DNA of 64,000 nt from Xestospongia muta (lineage: Eukaryota > Porifera > Demospongiae > Haplosclerida > Petrosiidae). The stretch covers positions 22,884,245 to 22,948,244 of the forward strand of contig OY848917.1 of the NCBI GenBank assembly GCA_963693285.1. The letters run 5' to 3'. Positions 33,929 to 46,731 of the stretch are shown here, one piece after another. The notes under the pieces were generated by a model that saw only the letters and a program-made list of their open reading frames with translations, was not told the DNA's origin and did no database searches. Both the position numbers and the translations under genes were made by a program. Positions within the stretch are counted from its first letter, which is position 1. Every line of letters begins with the position of its first letter.

Positions 33929-35122
33929 TTCTACAGATTGGTCTGTGCGTCAACACAATTTAGTGTCAATCAGACATGTTATATCTGATAACTGTACAAA
34001 CTAAATTGTTAAACGACTTCAAATACTGATACTGTACTATATACATGTTTAGTTAAATCTTAGTTATGTCCCATGTAGATTCTTTAATATAAGTATATAA
34101 AATTTTTAAAATATTCACAAAATGTAAGGATGGTGGTACAAAACGTTTAATACAAGAACACAATAGAAATTGTGCTATAAATTCCTACCTGAAATGATAT
34201 AATCTCACTAAACATAATGTATATAGTCTTTTGTTGTTGCTACAATGTAGAAAGTTTTATACTACCAATACTAAGTTTCATTGTTTTAGCTTTTGGTAGA
34301 TGAGAAGAATGTGACCATATTGTATTGGAAATATCAATACTTGTCTTAATCCTCTTGACACTTCTGTAGGATTTGTAGCAACACTTTTAGTGCATACTAA
34401 CCATAATTACTATATAATGTTTTAATAACTTTGAAAGAACGGTGCTAGAAAAAAGAGTTTCAATACACCAACAACAATTCTTTGCTAAGATAAATGAAGT
34501 TACACCTGTACTAATTGACTACCGACTCGCCAGGATCAGCCTTCAATTTGTTAGTAAACCTGCCATTTCTAAATCAATTATTATATCAAGAAATGACAAC
34601 AATCCTCTTTGTTAATGTCATATAGAGTTTCCAAGGTGTTAATGTCCTGTCACCTTAGATGGAGATTGCAATGTTGAACATCTCCTTCCTCCACAAGCTA
34701 AGTCTTGTAAAAACATTGTCTGTCATTTGACTGTTTAGATGACTAGCATTGTTACAAGTTGTACTATAAGTCTAACATAATATAGCATCAATGATAAATT
34801 AACTGGTCCTTATCTAGAAAGAAGAAAGATACAACAGTACTAAGAATGCCAATGCACTTTCTTTATATGTATTTATGTAACAAATATGTAAACTTAATTA
34901 ATGTATTTTTGTCATCCATGATCTAAATAGCGAAAATGTTCTAAAGTATTATCAAAAATAGATAACATATTTCATAATCAGGAAATGAAATTATTTTTGT
35001 ACTTCCATGACAAGTCCTACAATAAAGAATAAATATAAGCATATTGTTAGAAAGGTCTTCACGTATCACTGCATGCACAAATAATTTGTGTGGGTGTGGT
35101 CAGAGTTTTACTTAATATCTAT
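33929..35122. repeat. Spacer between tail-to-tail transporter copies
   Basis: The left part (to about 34320) is the 3' flank of the intact copy and recurs at 49723-50050. The right part (34320-35120) is the 3' flank of the minus-strand copy and is the reverse complement of 24760-25790. The spacer is thus two opposed 3' flanks. Confidence 0.65.
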
Positions 35123-36422
35123 TTAAAAAGAAAACGTAAAATCTAATCCAATTGCAAATGCTGCAAACGACGTCCCAACCATGAACCCTCTCATTTCATG
35201 TGGAGACTGAGCTATTGTGAACTCCAATGATGTAGGAAGAATTAAACCAAATGAAATTCCATATAAAATTTCAGGAACAATGATTGCTTTGCATAAAGTT
35301 GAATTCAAATGAAGAAACTGTTTACAAGAAAACAGGATGACATAATATAGTTGAGCTGATAAAGCAAAAACAAGTCCCAGACCAATTCTCTTAAGCATAC
35401 TAGGAATATACTTTACAAGATGTTTATACAACATCAGAAGGTAGAGAATGATTAGAAATAAAGCAACACCAATGTATAAAGTGTCAGTTAATATACAGAA
35501 AGAAAGAAGGTGAGACTTGTCGTTTGAAGAGTGGAAATTAAAAAGCCTGACTTCCTCAGCACACATGAGACCTACCACTGAAACAAATAGAGGTATCAAT
35601 TGTAGCACTGTCTTCACATTTTCTACTTGTTCCTCTGAGAAGGGTCCACCATATTTTTCCTTACCTAAGTCCAGTCGTGAAGAGTAGTCCTCCTTCCAAT
35701 ATGTCAAGGCACTACGTTTCCTGAGATATTTATTCTTTCTAGCATAGTTGAGTACTTTAGCAATCATTTTGACCAGATAAATAATGTGAGGTGTAGTATC
35801 CAGTCAATCTTTGAAGAAAAAAATACTGACAATGACTATAAACACAGATACACCTGATGCTACTTATAAGAAGATATAAAATTCTTTCAGCAAACATTTA
35901 ACAACTTCAAGAATGAGAAATACTATTGGTATAGTCACAGAATGCCAATAAATGACAGCACTCAGTTTATCAGCAGAAGCTCCTATTAACTGATCAATGT
36001 TAAATTGTACAATAATGGAGCAAAAAAATACTGTACCCAATTACTTGTAGAAAGTATCCAAGACCCAAAACTGACCAATACAATACATCAAGATTTAAAT
36101 ATATATTGACAATAACTGCTATGCCAATAGTTACCCAAAGAAGCAAAAGAGAAGTACACACCAGTAATTATCATTTTATATCTTCCTGTGTTTACATCAG
36201 TGAGTAGACCAAAGACAGGAAATAGGAAAAACAATAAACAATATCCAACATCACCAACATAATTGTAACTTTTGACTTGACTGTCATAGTAGCTTGTTGC
36301 AGCAAAATGTCTTATTAAGTTTATGTGAAGGTACATCAAAGCATCCCAGAGGATTATGAGTATTACTGACTGAGAACTTACACTGTCAGTCTTTCTCTTA
36401 TTTTAGAACAACACTTCTTCAT
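35123..36422 (-). pseudogene. POT/SLC15-like transporter pseudogene, inverted copy
   Basis: Minus strand. The start region (36422, MKKCCSK) is frameshifted within ten codons. MYLHINLIRHFAATSYYDSQ is then open, with another shift at SFAS.. near 36140. The second half from MIAKVLNYARKNKYLRKRSA (35767) is open for 214 codons through AQSPHEMRGFMVG, and ends DFTFSF-stop after AIGL rather than with the last membrane segments. Most motifs are kept, so decay is recent. Confidence 0.85.
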
Positions 36423-37786
36423 TGTTAATTGATCTTAGAACTGACATTATTTGTCAACTAAAATACTAATAGACTACACCTTGTATACTTCATATCATTA
36501 GTGTCAGCACTGGGTAGATTTAACATTTCATGTTAAGAGTCGGTCATATTTTTCATTAGTTTTTGCTGTCTCTTGGAGACTATCGGTTTCGAGCTAAGAC
36601 TGTTATGCCTGATAGATGTCTTAGCTAGCATTAGCAGCTAATCTTAAGATACTAAGTAGGAGGGCCTGCTAGTAATTCAGTAAAGTCGAATAGGTTACAA
36701 AACAACACTTAAACAGTCCTGTGACTGATTCTAAAAGTCTACAAAAATAAAATTTAAAAAAACAAGTTTTAAATTTGTCAGTTAAAATAGTAATAGCCTA
36801 CACCTTATATGTTTCCTACAGTCCATGCCCCAAGTAAAAAAATGGTCCAAAATCATTAGTAGTGAAATCACTTGAAATTTCTATGAAGTTAGCTATATAA
36901 GTCCTTGTTAAGTAAAGCAAATGATTGTGGTCAGAAATGTTGTTAATATCTGTAAAAAATTGAAAAGATTCTTTAATTTGCATGCACAGTATCAGTAAAA
37001 CGAAAGGGTATTGTTATAGCATTTTTAAAATAATGCAACATTTGAGAGCAGTAATATTAATGACACTTAACAAAGACCTATATAGCTAACTTCATAAAAT
37101 TTTTCAAGTGTGTTTGTGATGTAGACTGATTTTCCACCCAATTTATGTAAGATTATTTGGAAGAATATATAAAATTAGAATATCACCAAATAGTAATTTA
37201 TTATATACAATAATACTTATTGTATAGGCAGGAAGTTGTGTATGATGTGTATACTGTTTCAAATCCAGACAAAAATATTGGGTTTTCTTACCCTTCTATT
37301 TATTATCCTCAAATTGGTTTAGAGAATGATTGTCATGATTATTAATATGTGATATCTAAAGTCACTGATGATAAGCACATAATGTCCTCTCAATAATATT
37401 AAAAATCAATTAATTATTTTAACAGGTAACTTGTACCTTACATCAAATGACTAATATTGCAAATTTCATACTGTACAATTTGTTAGTATGTTTTACTATT
37501 ACTAAGTGACACATTATACAGTAAGTAATTTACATCAAGTTAGATTCAATAGTAATCCACTCATGTCAGCTAGAGAATAGTTGGTTAAAATGTATTAAGT
37601 TTTATAGTCATATATATAACTGTCTTTAATAAAATTGATACAATCAATATGCTATTAAGTTACTATTACTATGATGTCACTATCATATCTATATATCATA
37701 TTATCTGATCTCCTGACCTTACCTCTGATGTGTCTTCTATTTCTAATGTGTTCTTGAATTATTGTCTTTACTTTAATATTTCAGTA
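36423..37786. other. Intergenic stretch, nothing recognised
   Basis: AT-rich sequence without long open frames, known repeats or RNA genes. Confidence 0.45.
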
Positions 37787-38640
37787 ATGTCTTGTACTAG
37801 TAGTAGTGATACTAGTGGACCTTTAAACATGTAAGTAATATATTATTGATAGGAATGGATATAACTGTTTACACACTTAGGCTAATTTGAGTTCTACTTG
37901 CTGTCTAAATGTAATCGACCTTATCATGATCCTCGTATACTGTCTTGTTGTCACTCCTTCTGTACTCAATGCATTCAGTCTCTCATCATTGAAGGTACTA
38001 GGACTAACACCCTCACTTGTCCATCTTGTCACCAGACTACCTAGTACCTAATGGAGGAGTTATATCTCTCCCTCGTAATCTTTGTTTTGTCAATAAACAA
38101 GGCCACATTCTTAGCAAGATCACATCTAACCCTCCTCCTCTATAAGACTCATGTAGTGAGTATACTTCAGTAGCATATTTTACTGAATGTAATGAAGTAA
38201 TAAGCAAGAAGTCTTGGAGAAATCATCAATTGTTAAGTATTACTCGGAACCATGTTATCCAAAGGTTCGAAGATTTTAATAATATGAGCAGAGATAAACT
38301 AACTCAATTAATTCCATCTTTTACCCATATCTGTCAAGATCACAATAAACAGCAACTAAAGTATGTAATATTGTCAACAATGTATTATTCCAGTGTGCAT
38401 TGATGTATCGTCATCAGCCACAATGACCATCCTGTTACTAAAGTAAATAAACAGTTAGACAACAACAAGGCATCTGTTCGTAAGAGTATACAAGGTTTTC
38501 AAGTAGCTCAACAACAGATTTAAAAATATATTGTTATTGCCAATACAAGAAATACTTGCTCTCCAATGAGAGACATCAATCATTGCAAATTACAACTGAC
38601 ACAGTTGTGTAAAGCAACAATCCTGTGGAAAGATAGCTTT
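37787..38640 (+). pseudogene. RING/B-box (TRIM-like) gene remnant
   Basis: A possible first exon MSCTSSSDTSGPLN at 37787 is followed by GTAAGT. Then KCNRPYHDPRILSCCHSFCT, QCIQSL and TCPSCHQTT read a C3HC4 RING finger whose first Cys appears lost, and a stop follows. Further frame pieces (HNKQQLKYV..., VISHNDHPVTKVNKQLDNN, about 38335-38480) look like a degraded B-box and the start of a coiled coil. TRIM-type proteins are ubiquitin ligases; several stops make this a pseudogene. Confidence 0.6.
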
Positions 38641-39928
38641 TTATTGTAGTAGATTAATACTGCTTGCCTTTATTGCGCCCAAAGGTCAAGAAAGTCGGAA
38701 ATTTGACCCTAATATAAGCTAACAACCCACCCATAACATCTAACCCTTTATTCCTTCCACTAAAAAGTGAACTCGATATCTTCACCACAAATTTTGCTAC
38801 TTTTGGAGTGAAAGTTGCAACACTTTTACCACTACTTTTAAGCATAGTGAATTTTACTGACAACTGAATATTGCTATTAAATATTAATGCCAATAATTTT
38901 ATTAGTACAAAAATATTTTGGTAAGAACTGGAATATATATTTTATACAATATCCTATTACATCTTAATTAGAAATGTTCTTATTCTACTGTTCATCCTAA
39001 ACTTACCCCATTCAGAATAAGAGTGCAATCCCTAGATGTATAATGGTTACATTGATCTAGCTATGCTTTGTCTTAATATCATTTATATTATTAACATGCA
39101 AATAAAGAACACAGATTATATATTGTTTTGAAGAAACTTGTATATCCTGAAAGGTTCCACTGACTAATTTGTATCATCATTTCTATAACTATTATCTCTT
39201 CTAACTTAGTATATAATGAGATACTAACAATTATTAAATATCACTCTGTTTTGATTGCTAATAAACTACAGTTGAGAAGACATTAGTGATAGTAATAGTG
39301 TGAACATTGACAAAAGATTTCCCTATTAAGAGAAAACAAGATATACCCTACCCTTCCATGTTACTACAGTGTAAACATAACAAGGAAATAGACTATATTA
39401 CATGTGCATATAGATTAAGGTGGTTATTGTCTAATAAGATGTTATATAGAATCTAATAAACGAGAATCATTTAATATATCAATAATTGTCATTAGTATGT
39501 TAGTATATTCATAGTGTTGTGTCACTTAGCATATTAGTAATAAATGCTAGTAATTGTTATATTTGAACTGTCTTATTATTGTAGAATTGAATTGAATCAC
39601 ATGTAAAATCTAAATCAAAATTATAAAAAGAGGTAGAGAACTAAAGAAGTGCTTTCAAATATTGTTGATGATACATTTGATCAGAGGAGAAAAGATATCC
39701 CTATGAAACGATCATACTGACATCAATGAGGATATGTTTATCAGGAAATTACAAGATGCTTACATGTGCTAATTATATATCATTTATTTATAGTGATGTA
39801 ATGTAAAGGATTCATGCTACTACTACAATATAGGTGGCATTACATCTAACAAGATATTTTTAAAATGTAAACTCTGACCTCTAAAGTGATGCATATCAAA
39901 TATTATTATTAATTTTTAATCATTATTG
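38641..39928. other. Spacer before copy E
   Basis: 38654-38893 has a minus-strand open stretch with two GRNKG motifs, of unknown family. From about 39130 the sequence is the 3' spacer shared by all acyltransferase copies. Confidence 0.5.
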
Positions 39929-42013
39929 TTAAATAAGTGTATTACTGCAATAAGTCAATAACCAGTTGAGTGTAAACCATAAGATCAGTATCACATGACC
40001 TATCCAGTATACTGAGCTCATAAACTAGAATAACAGGATATTAACAGACAAAGTATAATTGACAATTTATATACCTTACTACAGTCTTCCCATGAGAGTA
40101 ACAAAAAGCATACGAATCCATACATTATTACTATATTATGTAATAAACACAAACATATCCAGACTGGTGTAAGAAAAAGCCAAGAGAGGTCTTTTAAATT
40201 AATCCACTGTTTAGTAATGGATATGAACTAAATTCATATGTAAATATTACAGTACTACAACTAATACTATATTACCTGTCTCTCTGCTGCAGAAACAATG
40301 AACTGACCTAAAAAATCGATAAAATAACCAGACCAAGGGCCATGCCATAAAGCCAAAAACAACAATGTTATAAAGCGAGATAAGTCTTGATTACCCATCC
40401 ACTTGAGACGTTTATAGACATAACTGTACAATGACATGAACATTAAATTATAATGACATCACTTACATAGCCACCCATTTATTAGTTTGTATATTCCAAG
40501 ATTGAAAGATTCCCTATTAATTTAACAGTTTAATAAGTAACTATCAAGGTTTCCAACTGACCTGAAAACTTATATTTTGTTTATATAAAGCCCAATTTAC
40601 ATTTTGGAGAGCTGTCCAATCCGTGGAACCATCAGATCTAACACCATTATAAGATATCCCAGTTATAATACAGCTTCCTTCCTATAAAAGTCCAAGAGCA
40701 ATTTAAGTACTACACCTAACTGTCCTTACTGCTATTAGCCAATTTACAATGTATCGGCCCCACTGTATTTGTGTTCCTATTGCTATCATTATAACAATTT
40801 TAGTGACAAATGGTTTTCCCTAAAACACATTCAAATTATAGACCTGTTAATTAAATTCACACTCTTACTCTATAGTCTTCACTTAAAATATACTTCAATG
40901 GATAATATCTATTGAATAAAGAGCTTATTGCAGTGAATGTTAGTGCCTGAGAGAGACATGACATTACTGGCATAATACTAACAGGACAATTTAATATAAC
41001 ACAAATTTATTAATATATCTTTACCTACTACCAGCTTTCTTGTCATCATACAAAGACCTTGAAACAAATTGTTGATATCGTTTAAAACTAATCTGTAGAA
41101 AATGAAACTATTGAATATTATTAAATTAATATACCAGTGGTCCAACAAGGACTGACCCAAAGAAAACACAGAAACCTAGTACCTATATAACTAAGTGTTA
41201 TAACAATATACAACAAAAATAGTCTTACTTCAATAAATGGAGGAAGTGCAGAGATACAAGTTTCCTTCTCTTCTTTACTAAGAGTGGACTAGAGAGAATG
41301 GTTATTAGTTGTGACCTATATCAGTCTTACTTTTCTTTTATTACCATCATATAAATTATATGTCAATCCTAAATGAAAGTTGTCTTTAATTAATTAAGTT
41401 ATATAGAATGACAGAATAACTTACCTATTAATTTTAGTACTAAGACAGAATGGGGTTGACTCCAATTTATTGAAAGGATATCAGAAAAAGACGAATATCC
41501 TATTATCACATGACTCTATTACAGCATATATAATATAACTAGCTCTGAGTATATATAGTTCATACCATTGTCATGATCCATGTTAGAAATAGAGACAACT
41601 TTGTACCACCCAAAAGAGAGAGAACGCTATAAACAGCGACAATATCTACTACTATATGCCATATAGAGGGTCCTTGATGATTAACAATTGATGCACGTAT
41701 AGATAAATTAAAAGCAATGTATGAACTTACCATAAACAAAGTACAGCAATCCAATGCCACTAACAGAGAAGAAAATGTTCTAAAAAGTAGTATAGTAATT
41801 TGAACATTTTATTATATATCTTCCAACACCTGAATCCATGCTGATTGCACTGACACAAATGAACGGTAGATGAGCGCAAGTGGATAGGCTACCTTTACGT
41901 ATAAATTAATATATGACATATCAAATTATTTACCGAGGAACAACCCAACAATAAAGCGAATCTCTATTTCTGGAATATTCAAGAGAAGGGAGAAACTTAC
42001 CACCGAGGACATC
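39929..42013 (-). CDS. LPCAT3/MBOAT5-like lysophospholipid acyltransferase, copy E (intact)
   Basis: Exons (minus strand): 39929-40024 (stop TAA), 40075-40227, 40276-40423, 40467-40513, 40562-40681, 40730-40819, 40869-40977, 41025-41092, 41135-41182, 41229-41288, 41331-41368, 41425-41515, 41566-41672, 41731-41779, 41830-41888, 41934-41969 and a probable 13-nt exon 42001-42013. Every intron is GT..AG and 31-58 bp, and exon lengths equal those of copy D. The protein has WNIQTNKW (Asn), FLALWHGPWSGYF (His; Pro replaces the Thr of other copies), EGSCIITG and a SWEDCSK-type C-terminal block. It is predicted to be an ER multi-pass enzyme that re-acylates lysophospholipids. The true first exon is unresolved. 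Confidence 0.85.
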
Positions 42014-42574
42014 CTAGAGACTACTCATAGACGAGTCTTTTCCTTATAAATTTTGTTTAATTTCCTCTCAATAACAAACTTGGCAGCTTGTATCATTATT
42101 CAAATTTGAGAGGGAATTTTAAAATATGGTAGAGAATATATAGAATATGTATATAATATAGTCTACAATAGTGCCAAACGTAACAAGCAGTAGATGAATA
42201 TCAGAATTATAGTGCCAAATCTCCACTCATGTGTATTCCCCAAATGTATCTAAGCTACATCCATTTTCTTCAGATCCAACAGATCCTAGCTCCTACAAAG
42301 TAAATCCAGTTTATAATGGACCAGTTAAACTAGACCAAAGACTTCCTTATCAAAACTGTTTATTTGATAATAAACAAAAATGTACTAACCAGATTCTTTT
42401 GCTGCTTTTGTGTACTGAGTTATACATACAAATGGAATCTACTCTATGTCCACAGCAAGGTTGTAATGGAGGAATGTGAATTTAATATTCATGGCTAGGG
42501 GTTCTAATGAAGGATTGTGACTTAGGAATTTCAAAGAAATTCAAAGGCAGAGTGTGGCTTCAATAATTATGAAT
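42014..42574. other. 5' flank of copy E with satellite remnant
   Basis: Shared 5' flank to about 42440, then one or two decayed units of the 42-bp satellite (42460-42530). An 82-codon plus-strand open stretch at 42231-42479 spans both and is not convincing as a gene. Confidence 0.5.
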
Positions 42575-42579
42575 CACAA
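42575..42579. repeat. Target-site duplication CACAA, left copy
   Basis: CACAA directly before the 5' LTR, repeated at 46975-46979 directly after the 3' LTR. Confidence 0.9.
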
Positions 42580-42823
42580 TGTAGTATGTTAACTACAATT
42601 TAGTAAACTTGTTACATAGTGTTATTGACACTATGTATTGGTTGTTTAGTTGTTAATCTTTTAGTGTTCACACCTTTTTGTTAGCACTGCTTATTCTACT
42701 TGTATTTAAGTTACTCTCTTATGTTGTTGTAACAGTTACAAAGTTCTAAAGTTCTCCAAATATAAAGTTATAATAATATACCCACTTTAAGTTGATATCT
42801 ACGTGAAGTAACAAGATATCACA
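42580..42823 (+). repeat. 5' LTR of Ty3/gypsy element
   Basis: 244 bp, TG...CA. It matches the 3' LTR (46732-46974) with roughly nine differences or indels by eye, so the insertion is fairly recent but not new. Confidence 0.95.
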
Positions 42824-42842
42824 ACTGGCGACGAGGGTTCGT
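42824..42842 (+). other. Primer-binding site candidate
   Basis: Directly after the LTR, CTGGCGACGAGGGTTCG. The same TGGCGACGAG follows the LTR of the 3.2 kb element. The primer tRNA was not identified. Confidence 0.6.
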
Positions 42843-42847
42843 GGATA

Positions 42848-43749
42848 TGGCAAGGTCTACTTTTGGTCAACTTTAGGAGTTTCAACCTGAATCAGAAACG
42901 ATTGCTGCCTATTTGGAACGTGCAAGTCTCTACTTCCAAGCTAACTCTATTGCAGAAGAGAAGCAAGTAGCAGTATTCCTTAGCCTAATTGGAGCGAAGA
43001 ATTACTCTTTACTACGCAGTCTCACGACACCAGAAAGGCCACAAGACAAGTCCTACGAGGACCTTGTGAGTGCACTCACGGCACATTTTCAGCCAAAGCC
43101 GATAGTCATTGCAGAAAGGTTCCATTTTTATCGTCGAAATCAAGCAGTCGGAGAATCATTGGCACAGTACATAGCTGAACTACGTCGGTTAGCTACCCAC
43201 TGTGAATTTGGCGAACAATTAAACGATGCACTACGGGATAGACTCGTATGTGGGCTGAGAAGCGAAAGCATTCAAAAAAGGTTGCTAACAGAGGACAACT
43301 TAACGTTTGCAAAAGCTTATGATCTCGCCCAAGGAATGGAAGCGGCAGACAAGAACTCGAAGTCTCTACAAGGAGGAGACGGGATAGTCCAAAAGATAAC
43401 ACGACCCTCTCAGAAACCCAAAGACAAAGGGGGAAGAGACGCCTGCTATCGATGTGGTAAGCATAACCACACGGCGAAAGAATGTAAATTTCTAGATGCC
43501 AAATGTCACAACTGTGGCAAGAAAGGGCACATTGCAACAGTTTTCCGATCAAAGCCGGCTAAATCAAATGCAAGTAGACGTAACCCACAGACAAAGTATG
43601 TGGACTCAAAGGATAGCGATGCAGAGGATCATCAGCTGTTAACAATTGGAGAAGACTCTACAAGACCAATCACAATAGAGCTGCTAATAAATAATAAGCC
43701 TCTGACGATGGAGGTTGACACTGGTGCCGCAAGTCTCCCTAATATCTGA
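42848..43749 (+). pseudogene. gag of Ty3/gypsy element (with protease start)
   Basis: ATG 42848 is followed by an in-frame stop at about 42875; beyond that the frame is open to 43749. Capsid-like part (VFLSLIGAKNYSLLRSL, AQYIAELRRLATHCEFG), then two CCHC zinc knuckles near 43444-43540: CYRCGKHNHTAKEC is complete, while CHNCGKKGHIATVF has Phe for the last Cys. The protease active site EVDTGAA is at the end, and a one-base insertion just after it ends the frame. In the live family this protein packages element RNA. Confidence 0.85.
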
Positions 43750-44197
43750 GGCAACAATGAAGAAGTTGCTACCGAGAATGAGAGTTCAACCTTCCAACAT
43801 GACCTTAAAAACGTATACAAAGGAACAAATGAAGGTCCTAGGGAAGATAGAAGTAAATGTGGAGTATGGTGAACAAAAAGAAGTGCTCACTTTAATCGTT
43901 GTTAAAGGAAATGGTCCCAGTTTGCTAGGAAGAAACTGGTTGACCCGTATCAGCTTAGATTGGAAAAGAATTGCTGCAGTAACAGCGGTACAAGATACTA
44001 ATCTACAGAGCCTGCTGGAACGTTATGCCTATTTATTTAAAGAAGACTTGGGAACTATTACTTTATATCAGGCAAAGCTTCGCATTGGAAAGGATGCAAC
44101 TCCAAGATTTTTCAAACCCCGACCAGTTCCTTTTGCTATTAAAACGGCTATTGAAGAGGAACTAGACCGACTTGAAGCCATCGGCGCAATAGTTTAA
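43715..44197 (+). pseudogene. Protease and RT start of Ty3/gypsy pol
   Basis: Continues the protease after the frameshift (SLISEATMKKLLP...) and reads LLGRNWL, the usual end of the protease domain, then ARL-type RT entry (FFKPRPVPFAIK). It ends at a stop at 44196-44198 within the RT fingers. RT homology continues in the same frame for a short way. Confidence 0.8.
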
Positions 44198-44814
44198 GTT
44201 GACCACAGGGATTGGGCATCACCAATAGTCCCAGTACCCAAGAAAGATGGAAAGTACCGCATCTGTGGTGACTATAAAGTCAAATTAACCAAGTGATGGA
44301 GGTGGACCAGTATCCACTCCCTAAACCAGAAGACTTATTTGCTACATTGGCTGGTGGAAAGAAATTTACGAAACTGGATCTGTCTCAAGCCTACCAACAA
44401 CTTACACTAGACAACGAATCCAGAAAATATGTGACTATTAACACACACAAAGGACTTTACCAGTATACTCGCCTACTATTTGGGGTGGCATCAGCGCCAG
44501 CTATTTTTCAAAGGCTTATGGATACTATCCTTCAAAATACACCCAACGTCATATGCTACATTGACGACATTCTAGTGACTGGTAAAGACGATCAAGACCA
44601 CTTGTGCAATCTCGCTTCAGTATTCAAACAGCTACAGAAGTACAACATCCACATCAAAAAGGCCAAGTGTGAATTTCTACAGGATTCTGTAGAATATTTG
44701 GGCCACAAAATTGATGCAGAGGGTTTGCATACTACCAACAGCAAGCTCGAAGCAATTGTTCAAGCTCCAGAACCGAGAAATATCCAAGAGCTCCGGTCGT
44801 TCTCGGACTTTTGA
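44198..44814 (+). pseudogene. Reverse transcriptase of Ty3/gypsy pol
   Basis: Contains [20 protein letters not shown], then a one-base loss near 44285, then KLDLSQAYQQL, FGVASAPAIFQRLMD and the catalytic YIDD box at 44557-44568. Another one-base loss near 44803 ends the frame at the connection to RNase H. All core palm motifs are present. Confidence 0.85.
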
Positions 44815-45340
44815 ACTATTACGGAAAGTTCATACCTAATCTAGCTACTATTATCCACCCACTAAATGACTTGCTACAACACAACTGTAAATGGCAGTGG
44901 ACGTCTGAATGTTCAGAAGCTTTCCAACAAGCAAAGAACGCCTTAACTACATCTCAGGTATTAGTCTATTATGACCCTCTTTCACTTGCAGGCGATGCTT
45001 CAGCATACGGTATTGGAGCCGTCATCTCTCATACTTTACCAGATGGAAGTGAACGACCAATTGCATTTGCCTCGAGGACACTTTCATCAAGTGAGAGAAA
45101 CTATGCACAGTTAGAGAAGGAAGCTCTATCTCTCATCTATGGAGTGAAAAGGTTCCATCAATATCTCTACGGGCGTAAGTTCACTCTTTACACAGATCAC
45201 AAACCACTTACGGCAATATTTGGAGCTAAAAAGGGAATACCTCCACTAGCAGCAGCACGTTTACAACGATGAGCAATTCTCTTATCAGCCTACCAGTTTA
45301 ACAGTGAGTACAAGTCGACACTCACTCATGCTAATGCAGA
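44811..45340 (+). pseudogene. RNase H domain of Ty3/gypsy pol
   Basis: [13 protein letters not shown], the [19 protein letters not shown] block and YTDHKPL are the RNase H core. A TGA replaces the family Trp after LQR (45270-45272), and the frame continues to ANADGLSRLPLP. It removes element RNA during reverse transcription in active members. Confidence 0.85.
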
Positions 45341-45344
45341 TGGA

Positions 45345-46715
45345 TTGTCTCGACTACCATTACCAGACTCTAGAGAAGATGCTGTTGTCTCTTCTAGAGA
45401 ACCTACAATTTTCAATTTATCACAGATACAAACATTGTCAGTCACGGCAGTGCAGATTGAAACTGCAACAAGAAATGACCCAGTTCTTAGTAAAGTTCTG
45501 ACTTACACTAGAGGTGAATGGCCACGAGTAATTCCAGATGAACTGAAACCCTTCAGTACGAGAAGTCAAGAATTAACACTGGAAGGAGATTGTATAATGT
45601 GGGGAATACGTGTAATTATTCCAAAGAAATCTCAAAGCTATGTATTGGAAGAGCGACACAATGAGCACATAGGCGTGTCAAGAATGAAAAGTCTTGCAAG
45701 AAGCTATGTGTGGTGGCCAGGCCTTGATAAAGATATTGAGGACCTCGCTAAATCATGTCTAGCATGTCAAAGTCATAAGCATGCACCGGCAGTAGCTCCA
45801 CTTCATCCTTGGACATGGCCAACATCACCATGGAACAGAATCCATATTGACTTTGCAGGTCCATTTCAGGGAAAGATGTTTTTAATAGTAGTTGACGCAC
45901 ACTCTAAATGGCCTGAAGTGTTTGAAATGTCGAGTACTACCGTATCAGCAACCATAGCTACTTTACGAAGATTATTCTTATCTTATGGATTACCTCAGCA
46001 ACTGGTCTCAGATAATGGACCACAATTTACAGCTGAAGAATTTAGTACCTTTCTCAAAGAAAATGGTGTGAAGCATATTCGCTGCTCACCCTATCATCCA
46101 TCATCGAATGGCTTAGCAGAACGCTTTGTCCAGACTTTCAAGCAAGCTATGAAAGCTAGCACAAACGGTAACAGAAGTTTCCAGTATCGCCTGGCTAACT
46201 TTCTTTTTAGATACCATACGACGCCACATGCTACTACGAATAGAGCACCATGTATGATGTTTCTTAACAGAAGTTTACGATATCGATTTGATCTGCTAAA
46301 ACCTAACCCTAAAGAAAGAGTTATAGAAAAACAAGCTGAACAAGCAAGATACCACAATCGCCATTCTACATCAAGAGAAATGATTGTAGGACAAAACGTA
46401 ATGGCAAGAAATTTTCGTCAAGAAGAAAAATGGATACCAGGAGTTATTGTTAAGAGATTAGGACCACTAACATATTTAATTGAATTAAAACAAGGATTAC
46501 GTTGGAAACGACACATTGACCATCTTAGGAAATGGAATGGTAATTACAAACCTAATACTATTGTGGATGATGCATTCATGATGTTACCATCACAGCCCAT
46601 AACAGAAGAACCACAACTAGTTCAAGAAGAATCTCGGTATCCTACTCGTAATCGCAGACCACCTGAAAGACTTACTTATTATGATCATGTAACCCCAACA
46701 GCAGCAACTACTTAA
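45345..46715 (+). pseudogene. Integrase and pol C terminus of Ty3/gypsy element
   Basis: 456-codon open frame. HHCC-type zinc domain (HNEH...CLACQ, about 45655-45770), then the DDE core with Asp in HIDFAGPF (45849), Asp in SDNGPQF (46011) and Glu in NGLAERF (46119). After the core come WIPGVIVKRLGPLTYL (chromodomain-less tail) and RNRRPPERLTYYD. The integrase itself looks uninterrupted, but upstream lesions separate it from gag and RT, so the element is not autonomous. Confidence 0.9.
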
Positions 46716-46720
46716 CTTAA

Positions 46721-46731
46721 TTGGGGAGGAA
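46721..46731 (+). other. Polypurine tract
   Basis: TTGGGGAGGAA directly before the 3' LTR, the expected plus-strand primer site. Confidence 0.8.

Noticed and set aside
38654..38893. 79-codon minus-strand open frame with two GRNKG motifs as a gene
   Set aside because: Short, with no family features; looks like repeat-derived sequence. Not listed as a CDS.
42231..42479. 82-codon plus-strand open frame before the gypsy element
   Set aside because: It spans the shared 5' flank and satellite remnant and is not open in the other copies of the flank.
43193..43552. 119-codon minus-strand open frame inside gag
   Set aside because: Antisense shadow of gag, which has clear zinc-knuckle and protease motifs on the plus strand.
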